NCBI RefSeq assembly: GCF_900106525.1
Contig: NZ_FNOG01000005.1
Coordinates: 372,001 to 436,000, forward strand
Source of the DNA: Lysobacter enzymogenes
GTDB lineage: Bacteria; Pseudomonadota; Gammaproteobacteria; Xanthomonadales; Xanthomonadaceae
Direction of reading: 5' to 3'
DNA: 64,000 bases
Positions 25,350 to 36,914 of the stretch are shown piece by piece. Every line of letters starts with the position of its first letter. The stretch's first letter is position 1. Below the pieces are notes generated by a model, which was given only the letters and a program-made list of their open reading frames with translations, made no database searches and had not been told where the DNA came from. The position numbers were made by a program, and so were the translations under genes.

Positions 25350-25540
25350 GGGCGTGTCCTCGGTCCGGCGTGGTCAGGCCGCGATGATGGCAGATCGGCG
25401 CGTGCGGCTGTCGCGCGCCGGGTCTGCGTCCGCATTAAGCGGATGCGAACCGCTACGCATTGGGCGAGAAACACGCGCGTATCACCTCACGCACACGCCG
25501 CCGCGGTTTAGCTGGCCTTCCCTTCCCGTCCGGCGACGTC

Positions 25541-26755
25541 ATGGATCTCAAAAGCGGCTATCCGTTCTGGGCGATCCGCAACGGCCTGATGCACGCCTTC
25601 CCGCGTCTGCAGCAAGACCTGGACTGCGAGATCGCAGTGATCGGCGGCGGCATCAGCGGCGCGCTGATCGCCGACGAGCTGGCCGCGCACGGCCACGAGG
25701 TGGCGGTGCTGGAACAGCGCGACATCGCCTGGGGCAGCACCGCGGCGAGCACGGCGCTGCTGCAGTACGAGATCGACACCCATCTGATCGAACTGAGCCA
25801 GCGCTTTGGTGAGCGCAACGCGGCCCTGGCCTATCGCGCCTGCGCCGCGGCGGTGGAGCGCCTGGGCGAGGTCGCCGCCGAACTGCGCGATGTCGATTTC
25901 CGCCGCCAACGCAGCCTGTACTACGCCAGCCGCAGCAGTCATCTGCCGCTGCTGCGCGAGGAGGCCGCATTGCGCGTTCGCCACGGTCTGGCGCTGCGCT
26001 GGCTGGAAGCCGACGAGCTGGCCGCCGACTACGGCCTGCGCGCGCCCGGCGCGATGCTCAGCGAATGCGCGGCGGCGGTGGACCCTTATCGCATGACCTC
26101 GCGCCTGCTCGCGCGCCTGCGCCGGCGCGGCGGCCAGGTCTACGACCGCACCTGCGTCGAGCATCTTCAGGCCAAGTCTCGCGGCGTCGAACTGCGCACC
26201 GCCGACGGCATGCGCGTGCGCGCCGGCCATGTCGTCGTCGCGGCCGGTTATGCCGGCCAGCGCTGGATCGACCAGCCGCTGGCGCGCAACCGCAGCAGCT
26301 ACGCCTTCGTCACCGATCCGCTGCACGAGGACGAGTTGCAGGCGCTGCGCGCGACCATGGTGTGGGAATCGGCGCGTCCATATCTGTATCTGCGCAGCAC
26401 CGGCGACGGCCGCCTGGTGGTCGGCGGCTGCGACGACGCGATCGACCTGCCGGCGCGCCGCGACCGCCGCGTGCAATCGCGCGCCAACCGTCTGGTCCGC
26501 CAGGTACAGCAACGCTTCGAACGCCTGCGTCTGCAACCGGCGTTCGCCTGGGCCGGCACCTTCGCCGAAACCGCCGACGGCCTGCCCTGGTTCGGCGCGC
26601 ATGCGCAGTACGGCCCGCGCGTGCTGTTCGCCATGGCCTACGGCGGCAACGGCATCACCTACAGCATGATCGGCGCCGGGCTGCTGCGGGCGCGGATCGA
26701 ACGGCGCGCGCATCCGCTGGCGCGGTTGTTTTCGTTCGAGCGTTCGCCTCGCTAG
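25541..26755 (+). CDS. FAD-dependent oxidoreductase, DAO family
   Basis: This 404-residue flavoprotein has an N-terminal dinucleotide-binding motif CEIAVIGGGISGALIADELA (about 29-48) followed by VAVLEQRDIAWGSTAASTAL, the DAO-type flavin loop with the GS/ST pattern. The C-terminal part AGTFAETADGLPWFGAHAQY and FAMAYGGNGITYSMIGAGLL matches the second FAD contact of glycine oxidase/sarcosine oxidase-like proteins. The ATG at 25541 follows a pyrimidine-rich leader; an upstream in-frame start would add 27 unlikely residues. No partner gene indicates the amine substrate. Confidence 0.88.
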   Translation: MDLKSGYPFWAIRNGLMHAFPRLQQDLDCEIAVIGGGISGALIADELAAHGHEVAVLEQRDIAWGSTAASTALLQYEIDTHLIELSQRFGERNAALAYRACAAAVERLGEVAAELRDVDFRRQRSLYYASRSSHLPLLREEAALRVRHGLALRWLEADELAADYGLRAPGAMLSECAAAVDPYRMTSRLLARLRRRGGQVYDRTCVEHLQAKSRGVELRTADGMRVRAGHVVVAAGYAGQRWIDQPLARNRSSYAFVTDPLHEDELQALRATMVWESARPYLYLRSTGDGRLVVGGCDDAIDLPARRDRRVQSRANRLVRQVQQRFERLRLQPAFAWAGTFAETADGLPWFGAHAQYGPRVLFAMAYGGNGITYSMIGAGLLRARIERRAHPLARLFSFERSPR

Positions 26756-26811
26756 CGGATCCGTTGCGCCGCCGCGCCGGCGCATGAGCGCGACCCGCAC
26801 ATGAACACAGG

Positions 26812-26843
26812 TTGACTCATTCAGCTTCGACTGCGACGATAAT
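26812..26843 (+). promoter_or_regulatory. Possible promoter with GATAAT element upstream of the TonB receptor
   Basis: TTGACT at 26812-26817 and GATAAT at 26838-26843 resemble -35 and -10 elements, but the 20-bp spacer is longer than usual. The -10 region reads CGATAATCA, which also resembles a Fur half-site. It is about 90 bp upstream of the receptor ATG, leaving room for the leader hairpin described next. Confidence 0.4.
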
Positions 26844-26869
26844 CACAGCGAGCAACAAGGGGCTCTCGC

Positions 26870-26928
26870 AGTTCTCACGCCAGCAGACCGACTTCCGACC
26901 GGAAGCCGGCAAACCTACCGTGAGAACT
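26870..26928 (+). promoter_or_regulatory. Leader RNA hairpin that would sequester the receptor ribosome-binding site
   Basis: A perfect 10-bp inverted repeat, AGTTCTCACG (26870-26879) and CGTGAGAACT (26919-26928), ends two bases before the ATG at 26931. A nested hairpin CTTCC-GACC-GGAAG sits at 26892-26905. The only plausible Shine-Dalgarno, GTGAGAA, is inside the 3' arm. When folded, the leader should therefore hide the translation start. This is the geometry of a riboregulator, RNA thermometer or ribosomal/protein-bound switch; the trigger is unknown. Confidence 0.6.
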
Positions 26929-26930
26929 CG

Positions 26931-29486
26931 ATGAATCGCCTGACCCTGGCCATCGGCCTGGCGCTGTCGGCCGGATCGCTGCGCGCCGCAGAAACCCCAC
27001 AAGCCCCCGTCGCCGCTGTCGCGCCCACTGCGGCCCCCGACGACGCCGCACCGGCGCCGTCCATCTACACCTACGATCCACTCAAGGTCATCGGCCAACG
27101 CCTGTTCCCGTACCAGGAAGGCATGAGCCTGGACCGCCGCTACATCGACGAACAGATCCGCGGCAACGGCGACATCGGCACCCTGCTGCGGATCAATCCC
27201 AGCGTGCAGTTCGACGACACCGCCGCGACCTCGCGCAACATGGGCGAGATCCGCCCGGCCGACATCAGCATCAACGGCGGGCTGTACTACCAGAACGCGT
27301 TCGTGCTCGACGGCGCCAGCTTCAACAACGACACCGCGCCGGGCGGCTCGACCCTGGCCGCCAGCATCATCGACGTGCCCAGCCACAGCCAGGGCATCGC
27401 CCTGGACGCCAGCCAGATCGGCACGCTGACCGTCTACGACAGCAATGTGCCGGCGTCCTACGGCGGCTTCAGCGGCGGCGTGGTCGAGGCCGAGAGCCGG
27501 CGCGCGCGCGACGCGTTCTCCGGCAGCGTGGTCGCGCGCATGCAGCGTTCGGTCTGGAACGAAACCCACATCGTCGCGCCGGCCGTGCAGAATTTCGAGC
27601 AGTCCTCGACCGAATCGCTGCAGCCGCGCTACGACAAATACCAACTGCGCGCCACTCTGGAAGGCCGCACCCGCAACGGCCTGGGCCTGTCCGGCACGGT
27701 CTCGCGCCTGCGTTCGGTGATTCCGCTGCGCGGCTACACCGCCGGCCGCAACAGTCCGACCGACGAAAACGAGAAGGAGCAGGTGCGCGAGAACACCAGC
27801 GCCAGCCTGCGCGCCGACTGGAACGACGGCGACGGTCTGGAGATCAGCGCCAGCGTCAACTACGCCCCGACCGACGAGCGCTATTTCATCGTCAACGCCA
27901 AGAACGGGTATTACGACCTCAAGCAAGGCGGCCCGGTCGCCAGCGCGCGCGTCAACTACCAGCGCGGCGACTGGACTTGGCGCAACACCCTGAGCTACAG
28001 CGACCTGGACAGTTCGCGCCGGAGCCAGACCGATTACTGGAAGTCCTGGGCGCGGTCCAGCGAGATGGACTGGGGCGTGACCACGCTCAGCGCCGAGGGC
28101 AGTTGGGGCAATATCGACCAGCGCAACCGCAACCTGGGTTACAAGCTCGTGCTCGAGCGCGAGCCGCTGCGTCTGGGCCGCGGCGAGCACCGCCTGCAGT
28201 TCGGCCTGGAATACCGCGACCGCAACGCCGAGTACCACCGCCTCAACGATCATTACAGTTACCTCACGCCCGTCGCGACCTTGACCTGCACCGCGGCCAA
28301 CGGCGGCGTCGATCGCGACGGCTGTTCGCTGGCGCCGGTGGACGCCACCGGCAGCGGCGTGATCAAGGGCCGCGGCCAGTACTTCACCCGCCGCAACCTC
28401 TATCGCGAGGGCGCTTTCAGCGTCGACAACCGCGAATGGGCGGTGTTCGCCCAGGACGACCTGCGCCTGGGCCGCTGGAGCCTGCGCCCGGGCGTGCGCG
28501 TGGACGGCGACAGCCTGATGGGCCGCACCACCGTCGCGCCGCGGCTGGCGGCGTCCTGGGACGTGTTCGGCGACCGCGACACCTTGCTGACCGCCGGCGT
28601 CAACCGTTACTACGGCCGCAACATCTTCGCCTACAAGTTGCGCGAAGGCCGCGAGCGCCTGCAACTGGAACAGCGGCGCGGCGCCGACCTGATCTGGCGC
28701 GATGTGCGCGTGTCCCCAGCCGATTACCGCTTCGACCGCCTGCGCGTGCCTTACGGCGACGAACTGGCGCTGGGCTGGAATCAGCGCTGGGCCGGGCTGG
28801 ACCTGAGCCTGAAGTACGTGCGCCGCGACAACCGCGACGAAGTGTTGCGCCAGACCATCGTCAACACCGACGACAGCGGCTTCTACGACACCCGCGTCAA
28901 TCGCTACGACAACCGCGGCCGCAGCCGCAGCCAGACCTATACCGCCAGCCTGGCGCCGGCGCAGCCGCTGCGCTGGGGCCCCGCCGTCACCACCGCCGAG
29001 GCCGCGTTCGACTACACCGACGTTCGCCGCAACTACACCGACTACGAGACCGTCTACAGCGAAACCTTCGAAACCTGGGTGCGCTACCAGGGCAAGCTGA
29101 TGCGCACCTGGGAGCTGCCGGCGACCTCGTTCAACCGTCCCTGGACCGCACGCCTGGCGACCCAGACCCGCTGGGAGGCGGCCGGGCTGCTGTGGAGCAA
29201 CTTCCTGCGCTATCGCAGCGGTTACCGCGGCAAGCGCACCGTCGGCAACGAGAGCTATCAGGGCGAGGCCATCGCGGTGATCGAAGAGGTCGCCTATCCC
29301 GCGACCTGGACCTGGGACAGCGCCGTGGAATGGACCCTGCGCCTGCCGCGCGATCAGCAGGCCTACGCGCGGGTGGAGGCGCAGAACCTCACGAACCGCT
29401 CCAACCTGATCAGCAGCGCCACGACGGCCACCACCGTCTACGAACCCGGCCGCTCGTACTGGCTGGAACTGGGCTACCGATTCTGA
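26931..29486 (+). CDS. TonB-dependent receptor linked to a diheme enzyme
   Basis: This is an 851-residue outer-membrane receptor. A short signal peptide (MNRLTLAIGLALSAGSLRAA) is followed by an Ala/Pro linker, then a plug domain containing LKVIGQRLFPYQEGMSLDRR, DIGTLLRINPSVQFDD and SINGGLYYQNAFVLDGASFN, with VYDSNVPASYGGFSGGVVEA at its end. The barrel continues to ...YWLELGYRF with a terminal Phe. The plug is atypical for siderophore receptors (no TPQSISVI motif) and closer to receptors for larger or metal-peptide ligands. The gene is followed after 5 bp by a diheme peroxidase-like gene and then an AraC regulator. Its leader carries a start-sequestering hairpin. Confidence 0.9.
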   Translation: MNRLTLAIGLALSAGSLRAAETPQAPVAAVAPTAAPDDAAPAPSIYTYDPLKVIGQRLFPYQEGMSLDRRYIDEQIRGNGDIGTLLRINPSVQFDDTAATSRNMGEIRPADISINGGLYYQNAFVLDGASFNNDTAPGGSTLAASIIDVPSHSQGIALDASQIGTLTVYDSNVPASYGGFSGGVVEAESRRARDAFSGSVVARMQRSVWNETHIVAPAVQNFEQSSTESLQPRYDKYQLRATLEGRTRNGLGLSGTVSRLRSVIPLRGYTAGRNSPTDENEKEQVRENTSASLRADWNDGDGLEISASVNYAPTDERYFIVNAKNGYYDLKQGGPVASARVNYQRGDWTWRNTLSYSDLDSSRRSQTDYWKSWARSSEMDWGVTTLSAEGSWGNIDQRNRNLGYKLVLEREPLRLGRGEHRLQFGLEYRDRNAEYHRLNDHYSYLTPVATLTCTAANGGVDRDGCSLAPVDATGSGVIKGRGQYFTRRNLYREGAFSVDNREWAVFAQDDLRLGRWSLRPGVRVDGDSLMGRTTVAPRLAASWDVFGDRDTLLTAGVNRYYGRNIFAYKLREGRERLQLEQRRGADLIWRDVRVSPADYRFDRLRVPYGDELALGWNQRWAGLDLSLKYVRRDNRDEVLRQTIVNTDDSGFYDTRVNRYDNRGRSRSQTYTASLAPAQPLRWGPAVTTAEAAFDYTDVRRNYTDYETVYSETFETWVRYQGKLMRTWELPATSFNRPWTARLATQTRWEAAGLLWSNFLRYRSGYRGKRTVGNESYQGEAIAVIEEVAYPATWTWDSAVEWTLRLPRDQQAYARVEAQNLTNRSNLISSATTATTVYEPGRSYWLELGYRF

Positions 29487-29491
29487 CCGCG

Positions 29492-30793
29492 ATGCGCACG
29501 ACCCAACGATGGGCCAATCTGGCCGTGGCGGCGGCCTCGGCGCTGACGTTCGCGACCGTCTTCGCCGGCCTGCTGTGGGCCAGCGCGACCGCGGCGCAGT
29601 CGGCGCCGCAACGCGAGCTGGAGCCGGAGCCGACGCCCGACCCCGTGTCCGACCCCGTGGCCGCGCCGACCGACAAGCCGGTCGCGCAAGCGGCGGCAAG
29701 CCGCGTCGCGGCGTCGGCATCCGCCCCCGTCGCCGTCGATCTGGACGAATGCCGCCGGCGCCTCGACGCCGGCGGCGCGCAGATTGATCGCGACTGCCTG
29801 CGCCGGGTGTACGCGCTGCCGATCGGCCGGTGGCCGCAGCCGCTGACCGATCCCGGCGCGCGCTGGTCGGAACTGGCGCCGCTGCCGAAACAGGCGCCCT
29901 ACCCGCCCGACAACCCGCCGAGCCCGGCCAAGACCGCGCTCGGCAAGCGTCTGTTCGAAGACCCGCGCCTGTCGGGCTCGGGCCAGATCGCCTGCGCCAG
30001 CTGTCACGACTCCGAACTGGGCTGGGGCGACGGACGCAGCGTGCCGTTCGGTCACGACCGCCAGCGCGGCCGCCGCAATGCCCTGCCGGTGGCGATGAGC
30101 GGGTTCGCCGCGCATCTGTTCTGGGACGGGCGCGCCTCCAGCCTGGAGGCGCAAGTGCTGCATCCGCTCACCGATCCGCGCGAGATGGCCGCGCGCCCGG
30201 CCGCGGTGCTGCGCCGGCTGCGCAGCCAAGCGGACTATCGCCGCGCCTACGCCGACGCCTTCGGTTCGCCCGGCATCGACCTGGCCCGCACCAGCCAGGC
30301 GCTGGCCAGTTTCCAGCGCAGCCTGGTGCCGCGCTTCAACCGTTTCGACCGCTTCCTCGAAGGCAGCCGCAACGCGCTCGACGACCGCCAGCTGTGGGGC
30401 CTGCATCTGTTCCGCACCCGTGCGCGCTGCATGAACTGCCACAGCGGCGCGACCCTCAGCGACGACGGGTTCCACAACCTGGGCCTGCATTTCTACGGGC
30501 GCGCGCTGCAGGACCTGGGGCGTTACGAGGTCACCGGCGATCGCGCCGACGCGGGCAAGTTCAAGACGCCGTCGCTGCGCAACGTGGCCAAGACCGGGCC
30601 GTGGATGCACAACGGCCGCTTCGCCACGCTGCGCGGGGTGGTCAATCTCTACAACGCCGGCATGCCGCGTCCGCAGCCGACGCCGCAGCAGATCGGCGAT
30701 CCGCTGTTCCCGCAGCCCGATCCGCTGCTGCATCCGCTGGACCTGCACCGCACCGAGCTGGAAGCGATCACCGCGTTCCTGGAGACTCTGTAG
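29492..30793 (+). CDS. Diheme cytochrome c peroxidase / MauG-like protein
   Basis: This 433-residue exported protein has a signal/anchor segment (LAVAAASALTFATVFAGLLW) followed by a proline-rich linker. It has two c-type heme sites, CASCH (Cys168-His172) and CMNCH (Cys313-His317), in the spacing of the CCP/MauG superfamily. Other matches are ALGKRLFEDPRLSGSGQIAC, FWDGRASSLEAQVLHPLTDP, KFKTPSLRNVAKTGPWMHNG and LHRTELEAITAFLETL. Members reduce peroxide or oxidatively modify partner proteins (MauG, MbnH). The tight position after a TonB receptor suggests modification or reduction of the imported ligand, or of a protein partner that is not encoded here. Confidence 0.9.
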   Translation: MRTTQRWANLAVAAASALTFATVFAGLLWASATAAQSAPQRELEPEPTPDPVSDPVAAPTDKPVAQAAASRVAASASAPVAVDLDECRRRLDAGGAQIDRDCLRRVYALPIGRWPQPLTDPGARWSELAPLPKQAPYPPDNPPSPAKTALGKRLFEDPRLSGSGQIACASCHDSELGWGDGRSVPFGHDRQRGRRNALPVAMSGFAAHLFWDGRASSLEAQVLHPLTDPREMAARPAAVLRRLRSQADYRRAYADAFGSPGIDLARTSQALASFQRSLVPRFNRFDRFLEGSRNALDDRQLWGLHLFRTRARCMNCHSGATLSDDGFHNLGLHFYGRALQDLGRYEVTGDRADAGKFKTPSLRNVAKTGPWMHNGRFATLRGVVNLYNAGMPRPQPTPQQIGDPLFPQPDPLLHPLDLHRTELEAITAFLETL

Positions 30794-30821
30794 CCCCTCC
30801 GCCGCCTTGCCCGCCCTGCCG

Positions 30822-31490
30822 ATGTCGCCGTGGACCGGAACCCTGCGCATCCACGAAGAGTTCGCCCTGGCCTGGGCGGCGCCGGGCGATACCGCGCCGC
30901 ACCGCCACTACTGCCATCAGATCGTGCGCGCCGCGCACGGCGTGGCGACGGCGACGATCGACGGCGAGCTGCTCCGCGAGCCGGTGCTGGCCATCGCTTC
31001 GCAGCGCGAGCACCGGTTGCAGGCCGACGAGCGTCCCTGCTTCCTGCTGTTCGCCGAGCCCTCCAGCTTCCAGCTGCAGGCGCTGGCCGATGCGATCACC
31101 GCCGCGCCGGCGCAGGCCGACGCGATCGCGCTCGCCGCCGCGCGCTGCCGGCGGCCGCAGACGCTGGATCCGCGCGTCGCCCACTGCCTGCAGCGCATCG
31201 ACGGCCTGCTCGCCGACAAGATCCCTGCCGCCTCGCTCGCCGCCGGCGTGCGGCTGTCGCTGAGCCAGTTGGAGCGCCTGTGCGGCGCCCAGTTGAACCT
31301 GTCGGTGCGGCGCCTGGTGCTGTGGCGCCGGCTGCGGCTGGCCGCGGCCGAAGCGCTGCGCGAGCGCAGCCTGACCGTGGCCGCGCACGCCGCCGGCTTC
31401 GCCGACTCGGCGCATCTGTCGCGCGCGTTCCGCCGTTTCTTCGGCGTGCGCGGCAGCGATCTGGTGCGCGCGATGCGGCTTCAGTCCTGA
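30822..31490 (+). CDS. AraC-family transcriptional regulator
   Basis: This 222-residue protein has an N-terminal cupin-like sensing part (TAPHRHYCHQIVRAAHGVAT) and two C-terminal helix-turn-helix units. The last one reads LTVAAHAAGFADSAHLSRAF followed by RRFFGVRGSDLVRA, the AraC signature. It follows the diheme gene by 28 bp on the same strand, so it is probably co-transcribed and may control the receptor operon. The final 10 bp overlap the convergent desaturase gene. A TTG or ATG start slightly upstream is possible. Confidence 0.88.
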   Translation: MSPWTGTLRIHEEFALAWAAPGDTAPHRHYCHQIVRAAHGVATATIDGELLREPVLAIASQREHRLQADERPCFLLFAEPSSFQLQALADAITAAPAQADAIALAAARCRRPQTLDPRVAHCLQRIDGLLADKIPAASLAAGVRLSLSQLERLCGAQLNLSVRRLVLWRRLRLAAAEALRERSLTVAAHAAGFADSAHLSRAFRRFFGVRGSDLVRAMRLQS

Positions 31491-32386
31491 GCCAGCGCCG
31501 CGCGCAGCGCCGGCGGCAACGCCGGCTCGGCTTGCGCGGGGCGGGTACGGAACGGCTCCAGCAACTGGCCGGCGTAGTCGCGCGGATAGTCCGGATGGCT
31601 GCCGATGCCCAGGTCCTCGCTGCCGACGCGATAGCCCGGCGCCTGCGCGGCGGTACCGAGCAAGCGGTCCCAGACGCTGAAAAACAAGGCGAAATTGACG
31701 TCGCCGGCGCGGCCGTAGCGCAGATGGTGCAGACGATGCACCGGCGCCCAGGCGAACACGTGGCGCAGCGGGCCGATGCGCATGTCGACGTTGGAGTGCT
31801 GCAACTGCAGCTGGATCGCGATGGCGAAGGCGAGCACGCAGGTCGCCTCCAGCGGCAGCCCCAGCGCGATCAGCGGGCCGACCCCGGCGGCGGCTTCGAC
31901 CGCCTGATGCAGCGGGTGCTTCATCAGCCCGTTGAAGCCATACATGCGGGTCACGCTGTGGTGCACGGCGTGGAAACGCCACAGCAGCGGCCAGCGATGG
32001 CTGGCGTAATGGGCCAGGGTCAGTCCCAGGTCGGCCAACACGATCGCCGCCGCCAGCTGCAGCGCCAGCGGCCACGACTGCGGCCACAGCACCGGCCACG
32101 GCCGCCACGCCGCGGCCAGCGGCAGCAGCGCCAGGCCGGCGAGGTTCAGGCCCTCGTTGACGACGAAGTGGATCGCATCGCGCCCGCGTTCGCCCGGGCC
32201 GCGGTTCCACTCGCGCCGGTAAGGCAAGGCGCGCTCGCTGGCGAACGACACCGCCAGCGACAAGGCCAGCAGCGGCGGCAGCGCCCAGTGCGGGCGCAGG
32301 CCGAGGCCGTCGACGGCGTACAGCGCGGCGAGGATGAAACCGAAGAAGAACGCGGGGGCGTACAGACGCTGGAACCATGCGGACAT
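31481..32386 (-). CDS. Sterol desaturase / fatty acid hydroxylase family membrane protein
   Basis: This 301-residue integral membrane protein has the eight-histidine di-iron pattern: HYASHRW (H126, H130), FHAVHHS (H139, H142, H143) and HRLHHLRYG (H217, H220, H221), plus a histidine in the [10 protein letters not shown] loop. There are four to five hydrophobic segments around them. Bacterial members hydroxylate or desaturate lipid chains; no specific substrate is visible. The ATG at 32386 begins [20 protein letters not shown]; the longer frame upstream is not family-like. It converges on the AraC gene and is divergent from malate:quinone oxidoreductase. Confidence 0.9.
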   Translation of the reverse strand: MSAWFQRLYAPAFFFGFILAALYAVDGLGLRPHWALPPLLALSLAVSFASERALPYRREWNRGPGERGRDAIHFVVNEGLNLAGLALLPLAAAWRPWPVLWPQSWPLALQLAAAIVLADLGLTLAHYASHRWPLLWRFHAVHHSVTRMYGFNGLMKHPLHQAVEAAAGVGPLIALGLPLEATCVLAFAIAIQLQLQHSNVDMRIGPLRHVFAWAPVHRLHHLRYGRAGDVNFALFFSVWDRLLGTAAQAPGYRVGSEDLGIGSHPDYPRDYAGQLLEPFRTRPAQAEPALPPALRAALAQD

Positions 32387-32756
32387 GCGCGGGGCCTGGG
32401 GAGGAGGTGCCGGCACGATGCCGCGCCGGCGCCGCCGCGCGCTTGTAGAAACCGCGCATGGCTGCCGCGGGTGCCTCGGTCGGGCGCTGCCGGGCGCGGT
32501 TCCGCCCGAAGCGGACAGGCGCGCGCCCCCGCTGGAGCAAATGGCATGCCCCCGCGCCGTGGTGGCGCCCGCATGCATACGCCGCAAGCCGGCCGCGGCC
32601 GCTCCCGCCCGCACGGGCCCGGCACCACGCGGCCTCCACTCCAAGCGCCTTATCCTGCCCGTCCCTTTGGCCCGATGCCCGGTTCGCCCAGGAAGGCGCC
32701 GCAAGGATGGATCCGCCGGCCGCCGCGCATCGCCTCACCGCGATCGGTCCCCCGCC

Positions 32757-34451
32757 ATGAAAAAATTCCGCAAAGTCCTGTTGCTGCTGATCGCCGTCGC
32801 GGCCGTCGGCGGCGCGCTGTTCCTGTACTGGCCGCTGTACCAGCGCTCGGTGCCCGCGGCGCAGAACGATCAGCCGGTGGATGTGGTGCTGGTCGGCGCC
32901 GGCATCATGAGCGTCACCCTGGCCACCTACCTGCAAGAGCTGCAGCCGGACTGGAAACTGCAGATCTACGAGCGCCGCGACGGCGTCGCCGAGGAAAGCT
33001 CGGACGGCTGGAACAACGCCGGCACCGGCCACTCGGGCTTCGCCGAACTCAACTACACCCCGCAACTGGCCGACGGCAGCGTCGAGACCAAGCGCGCGGT
33101 GGAGATCGCCGAACAGTTCGAGATCTCGCGCCAGTTCTGGTCGCACCAGGTGCGCGAAGGGCGGCTGGGCACGCCGAGCGACTTCATCAACCCGACCCCG
33201 CACATGAGCTTCGTCTGGGGCGAGGACAACATCGACTACCTGCGCAAGCGCCGCGACGCGCTGGTCAAGAACCCGCTGTTCTACGGCATGCAGTTCTCCG
33301 ACGATGCGGCCCAGATCAAGCAGTGGGCGCCGCTGCTGATGGAGGGACGCGATCCCAAGCAGCACGTCGCGGCCACCTACATGCCGCTGGGCACCGACGT
33401 CAATTTCGGCGTCATCACCCGCCAGCTGACCCAGGGCCTGCAGCGCAGCCCGAACTTCGCCTTGAACCTCGGCCACGAAGTCACCGCGCTGCGCCGCAAC
33501 GCCGACAAGACCTGGAACGTCACCGTCAAAGACCTCAAGTCCGGCCAGGAAAGCACGGTCAAGAGCCGCTTCGTGTTCATCGGCGCCGGCGGCGCCGCGC
33601 TCAAGCTGCTGCAGCTGTCGGGCATTCCCGAGGCCGACGATTACGCCGGCTTCCCGGTCGGCGGCCAGTTCCTCGCCTTCACCGCGCCGGCCATCGCCGA
33701 CCGCCACCGCGTCAAGGCCTACGGCATGGCCGAGACCGGCTCGCCGCCGATGTCGGTGCCGCACCTGGACGCGCGCAAGCTCGACGGCAAGCCGGTGATC
33801 CTGTTCGGGCCGTTCGCGCTGTACAGCACCAAGTTCCTCAAGCACGGTTCGTGGTTCGACCTGTATTCCTCGGTCAATCACGACAACGTCGGCGAGATGC
33901 TCAGCGTCGGCGCCGAGAACCTGGACCTGGTCAAGTACCTGATGAGCCAGGCGCAGCTCAACGACAACGACCGCCACGCCGAGCTGCTGAAGTACTTCCC
34001 CACCGCCAAGCGCAGCGACTGGACCCTGGTCACCGCCGGCCAGCGCGTGCAGGTGATCAAGCGCGATCCGGTCAAGGGCCCGGTGCTGCAGTTCGGCACC
34101 GAGATCGTCATCGACAAGGACCGCAGCATCGCCGCATTGCTGGGCGCCTCGCCGGGCGCCTCGACCTCGCCGCCGATCATGCTCGACCTGATGGCCAAGG
34201 CCTTCCCGCAGCAGGTCGCGGCCGGCTGGGGCGAGAAGCTGCGCCAGATCGTGCCGTCCTACGGCCGCAAGCTCAACGACAGCCCGGCGCTGACCAACGA
34301 GATCCGGCGCATGACCAGCCAGACGCTGCAGCTGCCGTATCTGGAAGTGCCGGTGGCCGGCGCGCAGCCGGCGCAGACGCCGCCGCCGGCACCGACGCCC
34401 GCGCCGGCGAAGGACGCGCGCAACCAGAACCCGGAACTGCAGGCGATGTGA
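32757..34451 (+). CDS. mqo: Malate:quinone oxidoreductase with N-terminal membrane anchor
   Basis: This 564-residue FAD enzyme oxidises malate to oxaloacetate and feeds electrons to the quinone pool. FAD motif: [20 protein letters not shown], then [31 protein letters not shown], which is diagnostic of Mqo. Later, [50 protein letters not shown] and FPQQVAAGW complete the family pattern. Unlike E. coli Mqo, it starts with a clear transmembrane segment ([20 protein letters not shown]), which would fix it in the inner membrane. It ends in a Pro/Ala-rich tail. A good terminator hairpin follows the stop. Confidence 0.95.
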   Translation: MKKFRKVLLLLIAVAAVGGALFLYWPLYQRSVPAAQNDQPVDVVLVGAGIMSVTLATYLQELQPDWKLQIYERRDGVAEESSDGWNNAGTGHSGFAELNYTPQLADGSVETKRAVEIAEQFEISRQFWSHQVREGRLGTPSDFINPTPHMSFVWGEDNIDYLRKRRDALVKNPLFYGMQFSDDAAQIKQWAPLLMEGRDPKQHVAATYMPLGTDVNFGVITRQLTQGLQRSPNFALNLGHEVTALRRNADKTWNVTVKDLKSGQESTVKSRFVFIGAGGAALKLLQLSGIPEADDYAGFPVGGQFLAFTAPAIADRHRVKAYGMAETGSPPMSVPHLDARKLDGKPVILFGPFALYSTKFLKHGSWFDLYSSVNHDNVGEMLSVGAENLDLVKYLMSQAQLNDNDRHAELLKYFPTAKRSDWTLVTAGQRVQVIKRDPVKGPVLQFGTEIVIDKDRSIAALLGASPGASTSPPIMLDLMAKAFPQQVAAGWGEKLRQIVPSYGRKLNDSPALTNEIRRMTSQTLQLPYLEVPVAGAQPAQTPPPAPTPAPAKDARNQNPELQAM

Positions 34452-34459
34452 ACGCCGCG

Positions 34460-34488
34460 CCCGTTCCGCCGCCACGCGGCGGGACGGG
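34460..34488 (+). terminator. Terminator after mqo
   Basis: A 12-bp stem (CCCGTTCCGCCG / CGGCGGGACGGG, one G-U type mismatch) with a 5-base loop begins eight bases after the mqo stop and is followed by TTCT. The stem is strong and GC-rich, although the T-run is short. Confidence 0.65.
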
Positions 34489-34983
34489 TTCTCGCCCGCC
34501 GCAGCGGCGCGGCGCGCCGGCGAACCGTCGCAAAAATCAGCGGCGCGCACGCTGCCGAACGACCCACTGCGCGCAATCGCAGCGACCCGCATCACACATC
34601 CGCGCTTCGCCGAATCTCCCGCAACCGCGGCGATTTTCGCCCGCCGCGCCGCGCGCCGGCATATTTGTGATGCACCGCGCCCAAGGATGCGAAACGCATC
34701 GCTACTTCGACGGGCGACACGCAACTCGCGTTGACCGTGCCGACCACACGACGTAACACTGTCGCGTCAGTTTTCGTCCTGTCGGTTCAGCGCGCACACC
34801 CGAAGCCTCGATGGCGGTGCGCACGCGAGCCGCGTCGGCCGGCGCGCGCGTGCTCGGCCCTTCGCCGATCCCATGCCAGCGCGCCGCCGCGCCGGCATCG
34901 CCCCTGAACCGCTTCCCGCCACACCCCGGAGCCGGCCGAGTGAACAGGCGCAACGCAATCCGTACCGCAGCCTTCGGTGCCGC
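34489..34983 (+). other. Long gene-free leader before the ABC transporter
   Basis: Nearly 500 bp lie between the mqo terminator and the ABC transporter ATG, and no frame here looks like a protein. TTGACC at 34731-34736 and TAACAC at 34754-34759 (17-bp spacer) form a weak promoter candidate about 225 bp upstream of the ATG. The untranslated leader would then be long. I recognise no known riboswitch. Confidence 0.4.
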
Positions 34984-36789
<1,806 letters not shown>

Positions 36790-36914
36790 ACGGCGCGCGC
36801 CGATCGCGCCGATTGGGCCCGGCCGCGCAACGCACTTGTGCGCCGCGGCGGTTGTTTCCGCTGCCGCATCCGGCCTAGCCTGGGCCGTCCCCCGCCGTGC
36901 CAGGAAACCCGCCC

